This document shows positions 11,091 to 26,000 of a stretch of 64,000 bases of DNA, piece after piece. Origin of the DNA: Mytilus californianus (taxonomy: Eukaryota > Mollusca > Bivalvia > Mytilida > Mytilidae); the NCBI RefSeq assembly GCF_021869535.1, contig NW_026262669.1, forward strand, positions 1,364,001 to 1,428,000, in the 5' to 3' direction. The notes beneath the pieces are model-generated. The model worked only from the letters and a program-made list of their open reading frames with translations, had not been told where the DNA came from and did no database searches. The number at the start of each line of letters is the position of its first letter. Position 1 is the first letter of the stretch. The translations under genes and the position numbers were made by a program.

Positions 11091-14000
11091 CTGAAATAAA
11101 GAAATAAACAATATACTTTCCTAACCAATAAAATGATGGCCAATCTCATTTTAAATTAACTGTATTATAAGCTATTTATGATAACAAAGATATGCAAGAG
11201 TTAATAGATATAAGATTAGATGTGGTATGAGTGCCAATGAGACAAATCTCCATCCAAGTCACAATTTGTAAAAGAAAACCATTATAGGTCAAAGTACCAT
11301 CTTCAACACAGAGAGTTAACTCTGTTTTAAAGTAGGTACCTCTTTCTATAAGCTGTATTTTTACCCCTGTCTGGAGCCTCTGGCTTTTGTAAGTCTTTTT
11401 TTTTAATTTTAGTTCATTTATATGTTTTGGAGTTTAGTGTGACATCCATTTTCACTGACCTAGAACACATTTTATTTTAAAGATATGTAATAGACAGATA
11501 GTGAATAAACAAGCATATTTTTATAGCATTAAAGATGCACTCGTGTATAGTTGATCATGTGATTTCTCAAAGGAACTCCTTTTACACCAACATTGTGACA
11601 TTTTGACTATAACATGAATGTTCGGTTAAGGAAAAACAGTTCTGTAGTTGGAAAAAGAGTTACCACATGACTGTCAATTGTGTAATTGATGGTTTCAAAT
11701 GCAATATAATTGTTAATTTGAAGTGAGGCCAGTAAAACAGATACTAGCAAAAGTTAATTCCCCAATTGACAGTTGCAACTCTTCCACTAAAGAACAGTTA
11801 ATATAATCATTTTGTAATGCATTACTTTGAAAATTATACAACAGTATAAAGCTTTAAAAAATGTACAAAGTGAAAGTTTATCAATTTTTTTAGCACAGAA
11901 ACATAAAGGAAAAACCTTATTATACATATGAAAACTTTACAACAGAAGATTATTTGCTTACTTATGAATGCCTTAAATTCTCAATTCAACATTAAAAATT
12001 AATAATGTTTTGAGGTAAACATTGATTTGTTTTAGATTATATTCTGATAATTGGAACATTTTTTTAATTCACCAAGCCAAGTCAATATTGAAGATCACTA
12101 TAATACCTTAAATGTAAGCCAATGATAAAAAATTATTTCATAAAAAATGCATTAGACACATTTTACAAAAGGATTGCTTCATACAGTGACATTTCATTTT
12201 TCATTCTAACTGATAAAATTATTATTTACTGGAGGTATAGGTTCATCTTCATCTGATAAATCTGTCACTTCGTTGTCGTCATCTTGTTGTTGTTGTTCTA
12301 TGATGATTTCATGGTCTCTTTTCTTTGCATTTGTGATCAACTGTTGAAGTGGCCAAGGAGTTTCTGAAGTTTCTGATGTTGACTCTGTAAAGATAAAGAT
12401 TTAATAATTATTAACTATTATTGTGTTATATTTAAAGCTAGGCCTAAGCATAAGCATAAATTTTATGGTTGCAAATTGAATTGAAAAGAAAGGATATATC
12501 ATTAAATGACAAAAAAGAAACAGAAAAAAAGGAAAGCAAACATTGTTAACAATTCTTTTCTTTTTCTTTTATTCATTTGAGGCCTTCAAAATAAGGAAAT
12601 TATTCTACATGTATCAAAATTACAATAAAACAAAAGAAATATACAGTCAGTGATAGTTTTTTTTCAAAGTACACAAGCAATTTGTCATCGAATTCATGAT
12701 GTCATGGATACAATAAAATTTAGTGTAATTTCCCATATTAAGGATGTACACCTCTGAGGAGCCCAAAATTTCTAGAATTAAACTTTTTTTCTTAACCTGA
12801 TTTTTTGGTTTATATGACTGTAAAAAAATAATTGGTGAAGAAAAAAATCATATGGTGGTGCAATTCTTTTTTTGCTACGGCCCTTTGAAAATACCCAATT
12901 TTGATGATTTTCCCATTTTTCATCAATTTTTACCTATTTTTGGGCTATTATCGTGAAAAAAATCACAGTTCCACAATTAAACTTTTTTTCATACTTTCAA
13001 TAAAGATTGATTGGACCAATCTGAATAAATTTAACTTAAAAAAAACTATAGGTAGGTGTTAATATAAGAAAGTTTTATCATATTTTGATGCTTTTTTGTG
13101 TCAAATTTACCATGCTGTCAATTTTGGAAATTTGTGATTTTTCTCAGTTTTAAGAACAAAATGCATATCATTTTAACTTCTTTGTTATAAATGATTGAAA
13201 AAATACATATCTAAGAAATTTGAAGACAAAAATGATATGGGATGTACATGATTCTTGTAAAAATCATTTTTTGTACCCCTCACCCATTTTCTCAAAATTT
13301 TGGCTAAAAAGACTAACTTGATTGGTCGTAAAATTTAAAATCAGTTATGTTTGATTATAATATTTTTAAAATTCATTGATATTTTCCTCTTGTATCACAT
13401 GTTTTGGAAATAATTCCAGAACAAGATTTCAACGAGACTGAAACGTCAGAAGAATACATCCTTAATGTGGCTGGGGTGTTTCCTTCATCTTGGATTTTGG
13501 TCTAGGTCTTTAAAGAAATGTGCTAGTTTTTAGAGTAGTATGTAATTCATATGTTAGACTTTTCATGTTAATAAAGCAAATTGTGTGTTTAATCATGTTT
13601 ACTGCTGTATTTTCTGAAAAACACAATATTTTTGTTTGATCCATTTTTTTCAACTTTGCCACATAAGGGGAGATAACTTAGATAAAGTATTTTTTATAAT
13701 GGAAAGTGTTGTGATTTTACCTATTTTAAGATGTAACAAGATAACAAGTCTGGTGGCCCACTTTTTTTCTTTTTCTTATATGAAAGCATTGTTATTAGAG
13801 CTATCTTCTCACATTTATCTTAATATTCTATGGTGTAGTTTTCATTGGATCACACAAATTGGATTTTCTATGAATAATATATACAAAATCTGACATTTAG
13901 CACAACCTGTAGCGAGAAAAAAAGTCCAGTGACCCATACTTTATATTATATTTTGATTGACAAATTATTAAAAATTTTGCAGGTGGGTTTGGTCCAGCTT

Positions 14001-17000
14001 TTTTTTACTATGGAACAGGGATACTGTAACTATTATAATGTTCTAAATGGAATTGTTTAATTTTGATTTTTATCTTTTATTTGTTTTTTTTTCACAATTT
14101 TTTGTCAAGCCTGCCACTTCTGTTACAGAAAGCTTTTACCAATCTGCATGAAACTTCGGTGAATTGTTTATATTTATTGAAGTGTCTCAGCTCCCTTTTT
14201 TTTTTATATCATTTTAGAATTTGAGTTTCCCAGTTATAAGGGTTTATTCATTAAAAAGGGTTATTTTCCAGTTTTCTGACAAAAACTCAAAAACACTTTC
14301 CCCAATTTGCAAGAAACTTTGGTGAATTGTGTATATCTATTGAAATGAGCCCCCTTTTGATTTTTATAAATTTTAGATTTAAAGTTTCCGAGTTATGAAG
14401 TTTTATTTTTTTAACAAACAGGGGATTTTTTTCAGTTTTCGGACAATTACTGAAAAATGCTTTCAGCAGTTTTGATGAAAATAACACAATTTATTCACTG
14501 TATGTATTAGACAGACGTTACATGAAATAGAAAAACACACGACATAATCTCCTACAGTTTAAAAACATTTGAGCTATCATCTTCATTCGACAACACATCT
14601 ATCTCCTCTCACGTCACTATCACACAACGTCAAAATACGGGAAACAACGTAAACACTGTTTTGCGTATCACGTACATGAAGACAAAGTCACAGTCACAAC
14701 AGACATAAACTTCCTTTCGATTTTTATAAATTTTTAATTTAACATTTCCACATTATGGGATTTTATTCATAAAAAGGGGTGGTTTTCCAGTTTTCAGAAA
14801 ATATCTTTGGTGACTGCTTTATATCTATTAAGATAATTTCCCTTTAGTTTTTCATAAATTTCTGATATCACATTGAGAAGTTATTGAACTTTATTCTTTA
14901 AAATAGATATGGGCATATCATGCACTCATGGTGTAGCTGTTTATCAATGTATAGAATGATTGTAAGGTATATATGTCTGTCTGGCAATTATCATCTGATT
15001 AATACCTAATTTTTATGGATCATTGCTCAATCTTAAGTTTTCATGGTTACCGTTAAGTTTATAGTTTTTTAGATACAATATGCAATATGTCAAATATATA
15101 TTAAAATTTTTCTCAACCTGATTTTTTTTTATTTATATGACTGTAAAAAAATAAAATTGGTGAAGAAAACTTATATGGTATTTGCATAAAACTTTGGTGA
15201 ATTGTTTATATCTATTGATGTGAACTCCCTTTCATTCTTTATAAATTTTAGATTTACGTTTCTGAGTTATGGGGTTTTATTTATTAGAATAAAGGGGAAT
15301 TTTCCTTTTTTTGGACAATAACTCAAAAATGCTTTCAGCAGTTCTCATGAAACTTTGGTGAATTGTTTATATCTTTTGATGTAAGCTCCCTTTCAATTTT
15401 TATATATTTCTGATATGAAAACCTGACGGGCGTATCATGCGCTCATGGCACAGCTTTTTATTCTCTTTTTTTTTTAGAACAAAAAGCATATTATTTACTT
15501 CTTTGTTATTAATGATTGAAAAAATACATATCTAAGAAATTTCACACAAAAAAAATTGATATGGGATGTTCATATTTCTGGAAAAATCATTTCTTGGACC
15601 CCTCACCCAAACTTTAACTGATTGATCCTTATGGTATCTAGTTTATAAATTGTATCCGAAGTTTTGATCAATTGATAAACATGGCCAACATGGTTAAACA
15701 GAACATTGGGATCAAACGCAGATTTTGGCTAATATCTAAAAAACTGAAGCATTTAGAGCAAATCAGACAATTGTTAAAACGTTCAATAGGTTAAGTTCGA
15801 TCAACCCTGAAATTTTCAGACAAAAAAAACAACCAACTGTTGGATTGCTGCCTCTAAATTTGTAATTGAGGAACTTTTGTAGTTTTTGGTAATTATCTTC
15901 AATATTATTAAAGACAGAGATAAACTGTAAACAGCAATAATGTTCAGCAAAGCGAGATCAATAAAAGAATAGACTATTTTCATATTACCGACTTTTGACT
16001 CTGGATTATATAATTTGTCGACTGGTTACCTTGGACATCATGGTACTCGGTAAAGTAAGAGCAACCAAAATAAGTAAAATCAAACATATAATAGGTGTAA
16101 TTTGAGGGGAAAGCTTATTGTTTTCAGATGATTTTGTAGTGAAAAAAAAATGTTAAGCAGGTAGTTTTCCCCCAAAATTGTACCGATTAATCGCTTGGTT
16201 TTACTTCTTTAGCTTGCTCTTACCTGACTTGGTACCATGATGTACAAGGTAACCAGTCAACAAATTATATAATCCCGAGTCAAAAGTTGGTAATATGAAA
16301 ATAGTCTATTAAAAAGACCAAAATTGTCAATCGATCCCTTAAGGAGTAATTGCCCTTTAAAGACAATTTTACACAATTTGTTCATCATGTTTGCTATTTG
16401 TACAAATGTATTTGGTTTTAAAGGCATCAACATAAGAACAAACTAAAAAAAAATCAACATTTACCAAATAACTTACCAAAACTGTTAAGTTCTTCAAAAA
16501 ATTCTTCCCACCATTTCTTGTCTTCGTCTCGTTTGAAATAGGAGAAGGATGTGCGTATGTCATTCTTTAACTTGTTCAAATCTAGTTTGGTCAAAATTGG
16601 AACAACAGGCTGTGGTGCATCTGTAGGTATATTCATTAAAAGTTGTTCTGTTGTTTCAAGCCATACCTTGAAAAAAATTTATTGATTAAAATTTAAGTCT
16701 GATATATAGACCTTAAAATTATATATTAAACCAAGAAAAAATACTTATGTGCTAAACAAGGGGTAGAAGATACCAAGGGAACATCTCAAAGGCTGTCCAT
16801 CTGTCTAGTATATAAATAAGAAGATGTGATATGATTGTCAATGAGACAAAAAAAAAAATTATGACCAGATTACCAATTAAGTTTTCATATTTCATATTAA
16901 ATAAGGGATGTCAATGATTACTTGAGTATCACTAGCTATAGGTATCACCGAGTATGGAATACCAAACTGATACTCAACTAACTGTTTCCTATTAGAATTT

Positions 17001-20000
17001 TGTTGCCTTCTTAAGAAAAAAAAGCATTATTATTAAAGAGCACCTTCTGGGAAATAAAAATATTAATAAAGATAATCAAAAGCAAAATACATTTCTAATC
17101 TTTGTGATTAATTGTCATTCAACATTTCTCTGATAAGAAGTAGGCTATGAATAAGAGCACCTTTTGGAAGACTTCCACTTTTAGCTAATCATGTCTTAGT
17201 CATTCCATCACCTCTGTTACAGTAACATACATATTTCAAAAATTGTATGACAGCCAAAAATAGTAACTTACATACCAAGCATGTAGTGTTATATTATGCA
17301 TGGCTGGAGTAACATAGTAATTTCTGGATTGTATTAATAGACAAGCTAATATACTCAAGAGTTTATAACACAAACTTATATACTGAATGTATATTAAAGG
17401 GATATCAGTACTATAATGGAAGAGTTGTAGCTATCATTTGATGGATTGGACAGTTGCAACTGCAGTTTTTAAAACGTAACTTAAATCTTTAGACAATGCA
17501 AAAAAATGTTACATAGAGATTGCTTAAGAATTTACTTTATCTGTTGACCACTTTTTATAGAATAATTTGGTCTGTCCATCTCTCTTTTCTACTTTGAAGA
17601 CATGTGGATAAGAATGGTTGCTAATCTTATTTAAGGATTTTCCTATCCACCCTGCCACATCCCATACATGTGAGGTCCTCACTGAAGTTGGTGATGGTGT
17701 TGTGCAGCATTCAAAACCAGTCATTAGTTTTGGAAGTGTGAGAATTGCTTTACGTCCCAACCAGGAGGAAAATCTGTTAAAAAAATGTAACTAAATACTA
17801 TGACTGGACTGTCAAATTTAAACAAAATTAAGGAATACAAAAATAATTAAAAAATACTTTAATCAAATAATAGCCTGGTTTGCTTTGTGAAAAGAGGTGC
17901 AATACCATCATTAATTTCCCCCTATTAGTCTTTGTTAAATTTGCACTTTTCAAGAAATTGTAGAAAATTTATCTTTGTTTCAAATAAAGAAATACTTGAC
18001 ATGAGTAAAGATTTATCCATTCATCTACTTTTGAAAAAAATTCACATAATGTTTCATTGCATATAAGAAAATAACCATCATTGGAAGTTAGCCAATCAAA
18101 TTTTCACCCTTTTTCTTCCTGTGTACAAGCTTTAGTAATCATGTGACCTCAAGTTTCCAAAATATTCTATAGAATCACCAAATAAAAAAAAATGGTGATT
18201 TGAAACATCTACGGTATATGTCTATGACAAATATTTTTTTACTGCTATGAAATGTAGGATAAATTTCCTACAACTGTCAAATTCAAGGAAATACTTTTTT
18301 TTACTGTTTTTTGTATGCAACCGGATGTGACATACTGTGATTTAGTTGTATTACACCAAGAGTGCTTGCCTCAATGGTGATAAGCTGTTGAGTATGATTT
18401 TTGGTTAAGTCAAAGTGAAAACTTGAAATTTGGTATTGTAAACTTTTTTGCTCTTCATCTTAGCATTTAAAATAAGAGTAATTATTACTGAGATGATTGG
18501 AGTAAAAATAATGTGTTTGGTAAGGATAAAAAGTCTTCCTCTCAATTTTGCTTATGTTTAAAGTACTTAAAAGAGAAGCAACTACAGAAATAATTTTTTG
18601 TACCTTGAGAATACTTGGTCAATATCTTCATGGGTGTGGCCAACCATTAAGAAGGACATCTTTACTTTAGTAAAAATACCAAGTTCAACCAGCAGGGTAA
18701 TAAATCCAAGAACAAATCTGCAAATAAATTAAAAGTTTAAAGTATCAACAATCAAGCTTTATGTATTTGAACAATTTCAGGATAACATCACTTGTTCGCT
18801 TATATTTGATGTAGGTATAAACACTATTATCTTAACTCTCATACATTTCTAGGAATATGATCGGTTAAAAGCAACCACTTGGAGACAGTGTATATTCCAA
18901 ATCTGGCCCCTGAGGTTTTTAGGTGGGGCTTATTTCAATACACGGTTAGTAGTGGTGTTACGTCCCTTTATAAAAACAATGCAGTGTTGAGGAAATATCT
19001 TAAAGGTTTAAACAGAAAAATTGATGATGAATGATAGAAATAAATTCATAAATAAAATGCTTTGCTGAGGGCAGCTGGAAACGACCGCAGGGGTCCAATC
19101 TTAATAGATAATTTAAAAGCAGTATAAGGGAGGTAATCCAACATTGTACAACATTGTACAATTTTGTTTTTGGATTACCTCCCTTACACTGCTTTTAAAT
19201 TGTCCATTAACCAGGAAACCCTTGTTTTTTTCCCTTTTTTGCCCCTAATTCCTAAACGGTTTGAGCCATAACCCCCAAAGCCAATCCTAACCATCCCTTT
19301 GAGTTATGGAAACTTGTGGTATAATTTCAGAGAGATCCATACACTTAAACACAAGTTATTGTCTGGAAGTTACAAAAATGCTTATTTTTGGCCCCTTTTT
19401 CCTTAACTGATGGTACCATAACCCCCAAAATCAATCCCAACCTTCCTTTTGTGGTATTTAACCTTATGGTAAAATTTCATAGAGATCCATTCACTTAAAC
19501 TAAAGTTATTGTGTGAAAACCAATGTGTCTTCGGACGACGACGCCAAAGTAATACATTTGTGTACCAATATATGACCGCAAAATTTTTTTGCGGTCGTAT
19601 AAAAACACATTTAAAGCTAACAAGTTGTTACCATTGGCATTTGTTTTTGTATAGACCAATGGAAGTAGGTTCTTTTTTCTAATGGTAGTGTAGACTTAAA
19701 TACTTGGAATGGTCACTAGTCTAAATAACACCTGTTAAGATAGTTGGTAAGTTAAATTCATTACATTGTGTGCTAGTGACCTAATACGATATATATGGGG
19801 TCAGTAAATTCAATATTGGGATTCCAGCTTTGCTCTCACCCCATATGAATTTACTGACCCCATTTATATCCTATTTAGGTCACTAGCACACTATGTAAAT
19901 AATAATACACACAACCAAATATAAGTAACTAAAGTGATACCTGTTTTTCAAAAATTTGCCCCCTCGGGCTAAAGCCCTGTGACAAATATCATGAACTCAT

Positions 20001-23000
20001 AAATTTTTTTATATAGGGAAACATTTTTAAGCCAGTAATAATTATAGATTATCGTTGGTGATATGAGAAATTATCGCTAGAAACTAAGGGCGCACGTGCA
20101 GAAATTAACAACGTCTTCATTTTTATTATTTCAAAGAAAATTGTTTTGTATCTGATTTTAGGACCATATGTTATTTATGACTGTAATAGGGAACATTAAA
20201 GGTTTTAAAGGAATTAATTTGTAGATTTTATATAATGAAATATCACCAATTCACAGTGTCAAGATGTTTTGTTCATTGTTGTATTGTCTAATATTTCTGG
20301 TGATTCCTGTTATTCGTTTTAATATTTATTTGAATGTTAAAAGGTTTGGTTAGTTAACTTACCTGTTTTTGTTTTCTCTGTAACAGTTGTCCATTTGAAG
20401 ATACAATGTTGGGGGTAGATCTTCTGTCATGGCAAGAATGTTGATCAATGTGGAAATTGTCAGATTGGCAGAATGAGGGTATTCAAAAACATCAAAAAAA
20501 CCATATATTCCTATACCGTGAACTATCAATCCCACCAAGTGGACCTTCAATTTCCACATTGCACTAGTAAATTTGCTGGCATATAGGAAATGTGGCAGTT
20601 GGGTTTTGGATTGGTCCATCGCATCTATGATGATTGATAGATATGCATCTGGACTTTTCTTTGCCTTCTGTGCATGCTTGTAGTATTTTCTACGTTCTGC
20701 GCTAAAAAAAGAAAGAAATACATCTAGTATTATACATTTTAGCCAGATGAGTATGAACATTAAGGAGGTATGGGTTTCTTCTTCCATTTTGGATTGTAAA
20801 ATAGCAGAACACAATAGGTCTAGAGGAGATTTTTAATTTTATCGGCAATTTGAACATTTTCCCTTTTGATCTTGCTGACTGATAATTTCTTTTCTGATCC
20901 TTTCTCAGTGGAGTCCAGTGATATGAAAACGAAGTCGAGTGATATGAAAATTCTTGCTAGAAACAAAGGGAACTCGTGCCGTTGTCAAGGAAATTAACAA
21001 AGTCTTCATAGGTAAAATAGCAATAAACAGATTATCATTGGTTACCTCAACTTGATTGCTTTTCTCACTTTCGCCGTACCGTCTCAAGCGAGAAAATCAA
21101 TCTCGTTGAGATAACCAACGATAATCTATATTATTAGAATCATGGACATACTTGATACTTGAAAATATTAGGCAATAATGTCATCCATATCAGTGTAGCA
21201 ACATCACATACTCAAGTCTGTGCGCATCATTCTATCTATGAAATGCATGCAACTTCATTCATATGACCGAACAACTATCCCAAGGTTTTATAGGCACTTA
21301 AGTAGTTTTACTAACTATTTCATTTCACTTCATATTCTCAATCCAAATAATATACAGTTAAGATGCATATACTTTTGGCTTGCTTGATATTCTTGCTGAT
21401 AAAGTTAGTATCAAAAACCAAAATGCCATTAATCTATATAGGTCAGCAAGTTTCATGACAGAAATGCAACTTACTAATAAAGACTGCTTTTAAATGAACA
21501 AATAAATGCGATCTAAGGTTATAATCACTTATTAAATTACGAACCAAGACTAATTCTAGTTGAATTAAGTTTTTCTTCAAACTTATCATATATTAAGAGG
21601 AGGTTACTCAGGAAAAGTATTATTAATAAAGGAATCTTCAGAATTGTTTTTATATTTTATGTTATAACATCAAAAAAATGTACAGAGATCTGATTTATTA
21701 TTTTGATATTATTAGAGTAGTTTTTGAAGAGCTATCATCTGATATGATATTTCAGAATTCTAACATTCAGTTTACCTTCTACTCATATTATGACTGTAGC
21801 TTGAAAACAAGCTTGGCAACCTATCATTTTTATTATGTTTCTGAAAACATTAAGACAATAAAGATAATCCTTTATTAAAAAAATAAATAACACTTTTGGA
21901 AACATCAATTTATTTATCAATTTTCTCGATATGCTAAAATTTGGTATTCTCAAACAGCAAATCATTTATTTCAGTGTAAACAACATTGACAGGATTTTCA
22001 TTATTAATTTTTCATGCATCAAATGTCAAATTAGTTTACTTTGCTGGTACTCATAAATGCTATATCTATATTCTTACAATTCAGGAAAGAATTACTTACT
22101 TCTGCTGTTTCAAATGTTTTTCACGTTTCTTCAGTAATTTTTCTCTTTCGACTTTATTTCTTGTTTCTGCTAATTTTGTTTTTATATGTGTACACTTGTT
22201 ACACTTGGAAAATCGGGATGCCTAAAAAATTAGTTTAAAGATACAAGAAATGAATATACTACATAGGTAAAGCCTTGCATACTTGTATGTTAAGCATATC
22301 AATAAGTCCTCAACAAGACCCTCTTCGGTTAATTATGATATATGAAGTGTATTTTGTTTTTTGCTATTTTACCTACTTAATTTCCTGATTTCTTAAAGTT
22401 GTGCATTTTGGACCTAGTTTCTAAGAAAATCCTTTTAATAGTAGTTCATGAATAAATTAGGTCCCTTTGTCTTACTTTCCAACTTTTGAACAAAATATTT
22501 GTACTTTGTTCTTATGTTCAATTCAGTGGTTGCTGTTTGTTGCTGTATACTATATTTATATTCACATTAAACAGCCAGTTAGATTCCTTGTTTGATTGTT
22601 TAACATTTGTTATTTTTGGGCCTTTTATAGCTCACTATGCAGCATGGGTTTTGCTCATTGTCGAAGGAGGAACAATGGTATATTGTTGTTTACTTATAAA
22701 TTTGGTCTCTCATGGATAAATTGTCTCATTGGCAATTATATAACATCTTCTAATTTTTAAATGTGGCAACTTATGTGCATGTTTTTTTTTTTTAATCCAT
22801 TTTAATATATAATGGGGTAAGTCAATTAAGACAAAATTTGGTTCAGTCTGGAAAGTATTTCGGAATATCTGACCAAATATTAGACAATTTTTATGCCCCA
22901 ACTGTAGCTGAGGGGGCATTAAGTTTTATCCTTGTCCGTCTGTACATATGTATGTCCATTTAGTTGAGGCAAACTAAAGTAATAAAAAGGAAACCAACTT

Positions 23001-26000
23001 TGAGACGTACATACATACGTATCGTCGTATGTCCCAAATTTGGATTCCTTTCCCTACTTTTAATTGCCTCAACTAATTGCTATGAAACTTATTACCACAA
23101 AACCACAGATCAAGTTTGAATTTTGGTGGCGTCACTTTAACCGTATTAGAGTTAAACCCCTTAATAAATGGAAAAATTGCTAAATTTTTAGTTTCTGTTC
23201 TCTAACTTCAGTTTGCCTCAACCATATGTTATAAAACTTATACACAGTCAAGATTACCATAAAACACAGAACAAATTAGAATTTTGGTGTTGTCACTTTA
23301 ATCGTTCTAGAGTTATACCCCTTTATGGATGGAAAAATTAATTAAAGTTGAATAGTTTCTGTTCTCATATACACAATGTTAAATACCATGAAACACAGAT
23401 CAAGTTTGAATTTTGGTGGTGTCACTTTAATCGTTATAGAGTTATGCCCCTTTATAAATTAAAAAAATGGATTAAATTTTAGTTTCCGTTCTCCAACTTT
23501 AGTTTGCCTCAACCAAATTATGAAACTTATACACAATGCTTATTTTCACAAAACACAGATAAAGTTTGAATTTTGGTGGCATCACTCTTACTCTTTTAGA
23601 GTTATGTCCCTTTATAAATAGAAAAATTGCTGAATTTTTCATATCTGTTTTCTTACTTATATATGTTTGCCACAACCAAATGTTATGAAACTTGTACACA
23701 ATACTAATTTACCACAAAACACAGATCAAGTACAAACTTGGGTACCGTCATTTTTATCGTTCTTAAGGTATGCCGCTTTATAACTTTATATGATATGCAA
23801 GCGGGGGCATCATCTGTGTCCCATGGACACATTTCACAATTTATTTTTAAATTTTCAATGCTCCCAGGCAAAAATTTAAACCTTTTTTTTTATAAGACTG
23901 AATGTAAAAAAGTCTAAATAGATAACAATTTACCTTTGGTATTGCAATGTGACACATACATGTCCGCCATAAGTAATAAAAATGTGATAATGAAATAACT
24001 TCTTCCTCTTGGTTCTTTAGGCTTTCAGATAGGTCTTCGTAAACAGAAAATTTTGTCATACATGGAGGCAGATGTATCTTGGGTTGATCAGGCAATTTTT
24101 CTCCAAATTGAATGGCATACATATGTAGCCAAGTGATTGCTACTTGGCTTTCAGCTTTCATCCTTCCTATACAATTTCCAGAATTACCTATCACACATGC
24201 ACCATCTAAATGTAAGAGCAATTATAATTAGTTACGAGATATAGAAAAAATCTAAAATACGATTTTTTTTTGGTTCAATCAATGAAAGTAAAATAGTGAA
24301 ATAATCATTTGCTTTTAGCAGCTGGTATGGTTCAATTTTGTTAAAATAAGATATGAAACATTGATGATGAATTTTTCACTTGCAAGTGAATTATTCGACC
24401 TCATTGAATCCATATTCATATGAACTTTGATTTAACTTCACTAGAAAAAAATAACACATGCACTGTCCGTGTTCAGTTATTTAAAGGAAAAGAATGTCAA
24501 CATTGAAAGTGAAACAAAGGTAAATCATTCGATTGACTGTTTCGATCCACAAAAAATCATTCTTATTCTCGCTAAAGCTCACATTACACCTATTTCTCAG
24601 CCTCGTACAAATACAGCTGATATTTAAAGACACTTAACAGTTATTGTCTATACATCTTTATTTATGTTCATATCACTTATATGGCCATTGGAGGTCAACT
24701 CAATAGTTAATTAGATGGCCTCTAGACTAAAAATCACACGAAACAAAGCTGTATTTTATCAACCCCATGCCCTGTAAATTGTATCTTTTAGACTTTTTAT
24801 AATTTGGATAAATGTTTTACATTGTTATAAATCAAATATGAGAATTTGTGTCAAATTGGTGAACATGAATTTGACAGCTAGTGCCCCTTTAATATATTGC
24901 TGCCATTTACATTTCAATTGAAATGTCAAACATGTGTACTGCAGTGGCGGATCCAGGGGGAATCAATGCATTTGAAATGGGACATTTAGTTGGACCCCCC
25001 CCCCCCTTTATCCTGGGTTGGGAACCCCCTTTTTGATAATGGCTGGATCCACCCCTGCCCTGTGTGGCTTTTACAGCACCTCATACATAATAATTTTCAA
25101 TCAAATCAAATCTATACATTACCATAAAACCTTTTCCTTATATTATAGTAGGTTGAAGATGGTATCCCAAGAACCATAAGGAATGCAGAAAGGCAGACTG
25201 TAGCTGTTCCAATCACGAATCTAAATTCAAATTTTCCAGTTTCTTCATTTATTCTGCAATTTATTCATTCAGGCTTTAATTATATAATACACAGAAAATA
25301 GTACATGGCAAAATCCATATCACATACCGTATCATTCCAAGATACCAATATCAGCCTGAGGACCTTTAGGCTTGAGGGATGATATTAGTCGAGGGTGATA
25401 CGACATATACGCTAAAATAATCATATATATAACAGGAGAGTATATATGAACTGTTTACTAATCCAAAGCAATCTTCAGATTTATTTTTTCCTTGTTAAAA
25501 AAAAAAAAAGGGTAACAATAAACCAACATTAAATGTGCACTTTTGAAATATTAAAATTTAAAGTTTAACCCTATTGCTGCTGGTAGTTTTTTATGGTTGC
25601 ATTTCATGTGCCAGAAAATATGAAAGCTTGACATCTGTGACATCACATGCCAAACAATGGCGTCATTTTTTTGTCAATCCATAAATGACGTCAGGCCATA
25701 ATGACCTTTTCATTTGAGACCCATTGAAGAAAAATATTTCATTATTTGATCGTCAATATTTTATTTAAATTATATACAGAAAGGATGAGAATCTTCAATT
25801 AATCAAAACATGGACATTAAGAATGTGAGTAGGGGTGAGATAAAGGTTAGACATGCGATAAAGGGGTGTAATAAAGGGTCTGCATCAAAGTTGAGTGATA
25901 GCGATTAAACAGCAGGCAATCAAATATTCAAAACTACTGTATTTACTACTAAATATATAATAAAAGTATGTAAATACAAGGTAAAATATTTGTTATACAT

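Noticed and set aside
20359..20814. 151-codon frame starting at the Met at 20814 as an intronless gene
   Set aside because: Only the part from 20701 on is conserved; a clear splice acceptor at 20702-20703 and the in-phase upstream exon show that the first third is intron.
23847..24221. Full 124-codon frame as one exon
   Set aside because: Only 23934-24205 is exonic; the first few and the last residues lie in introns, as shown by the AG at 24206-24207 and the GTAAAT donor at 23933.
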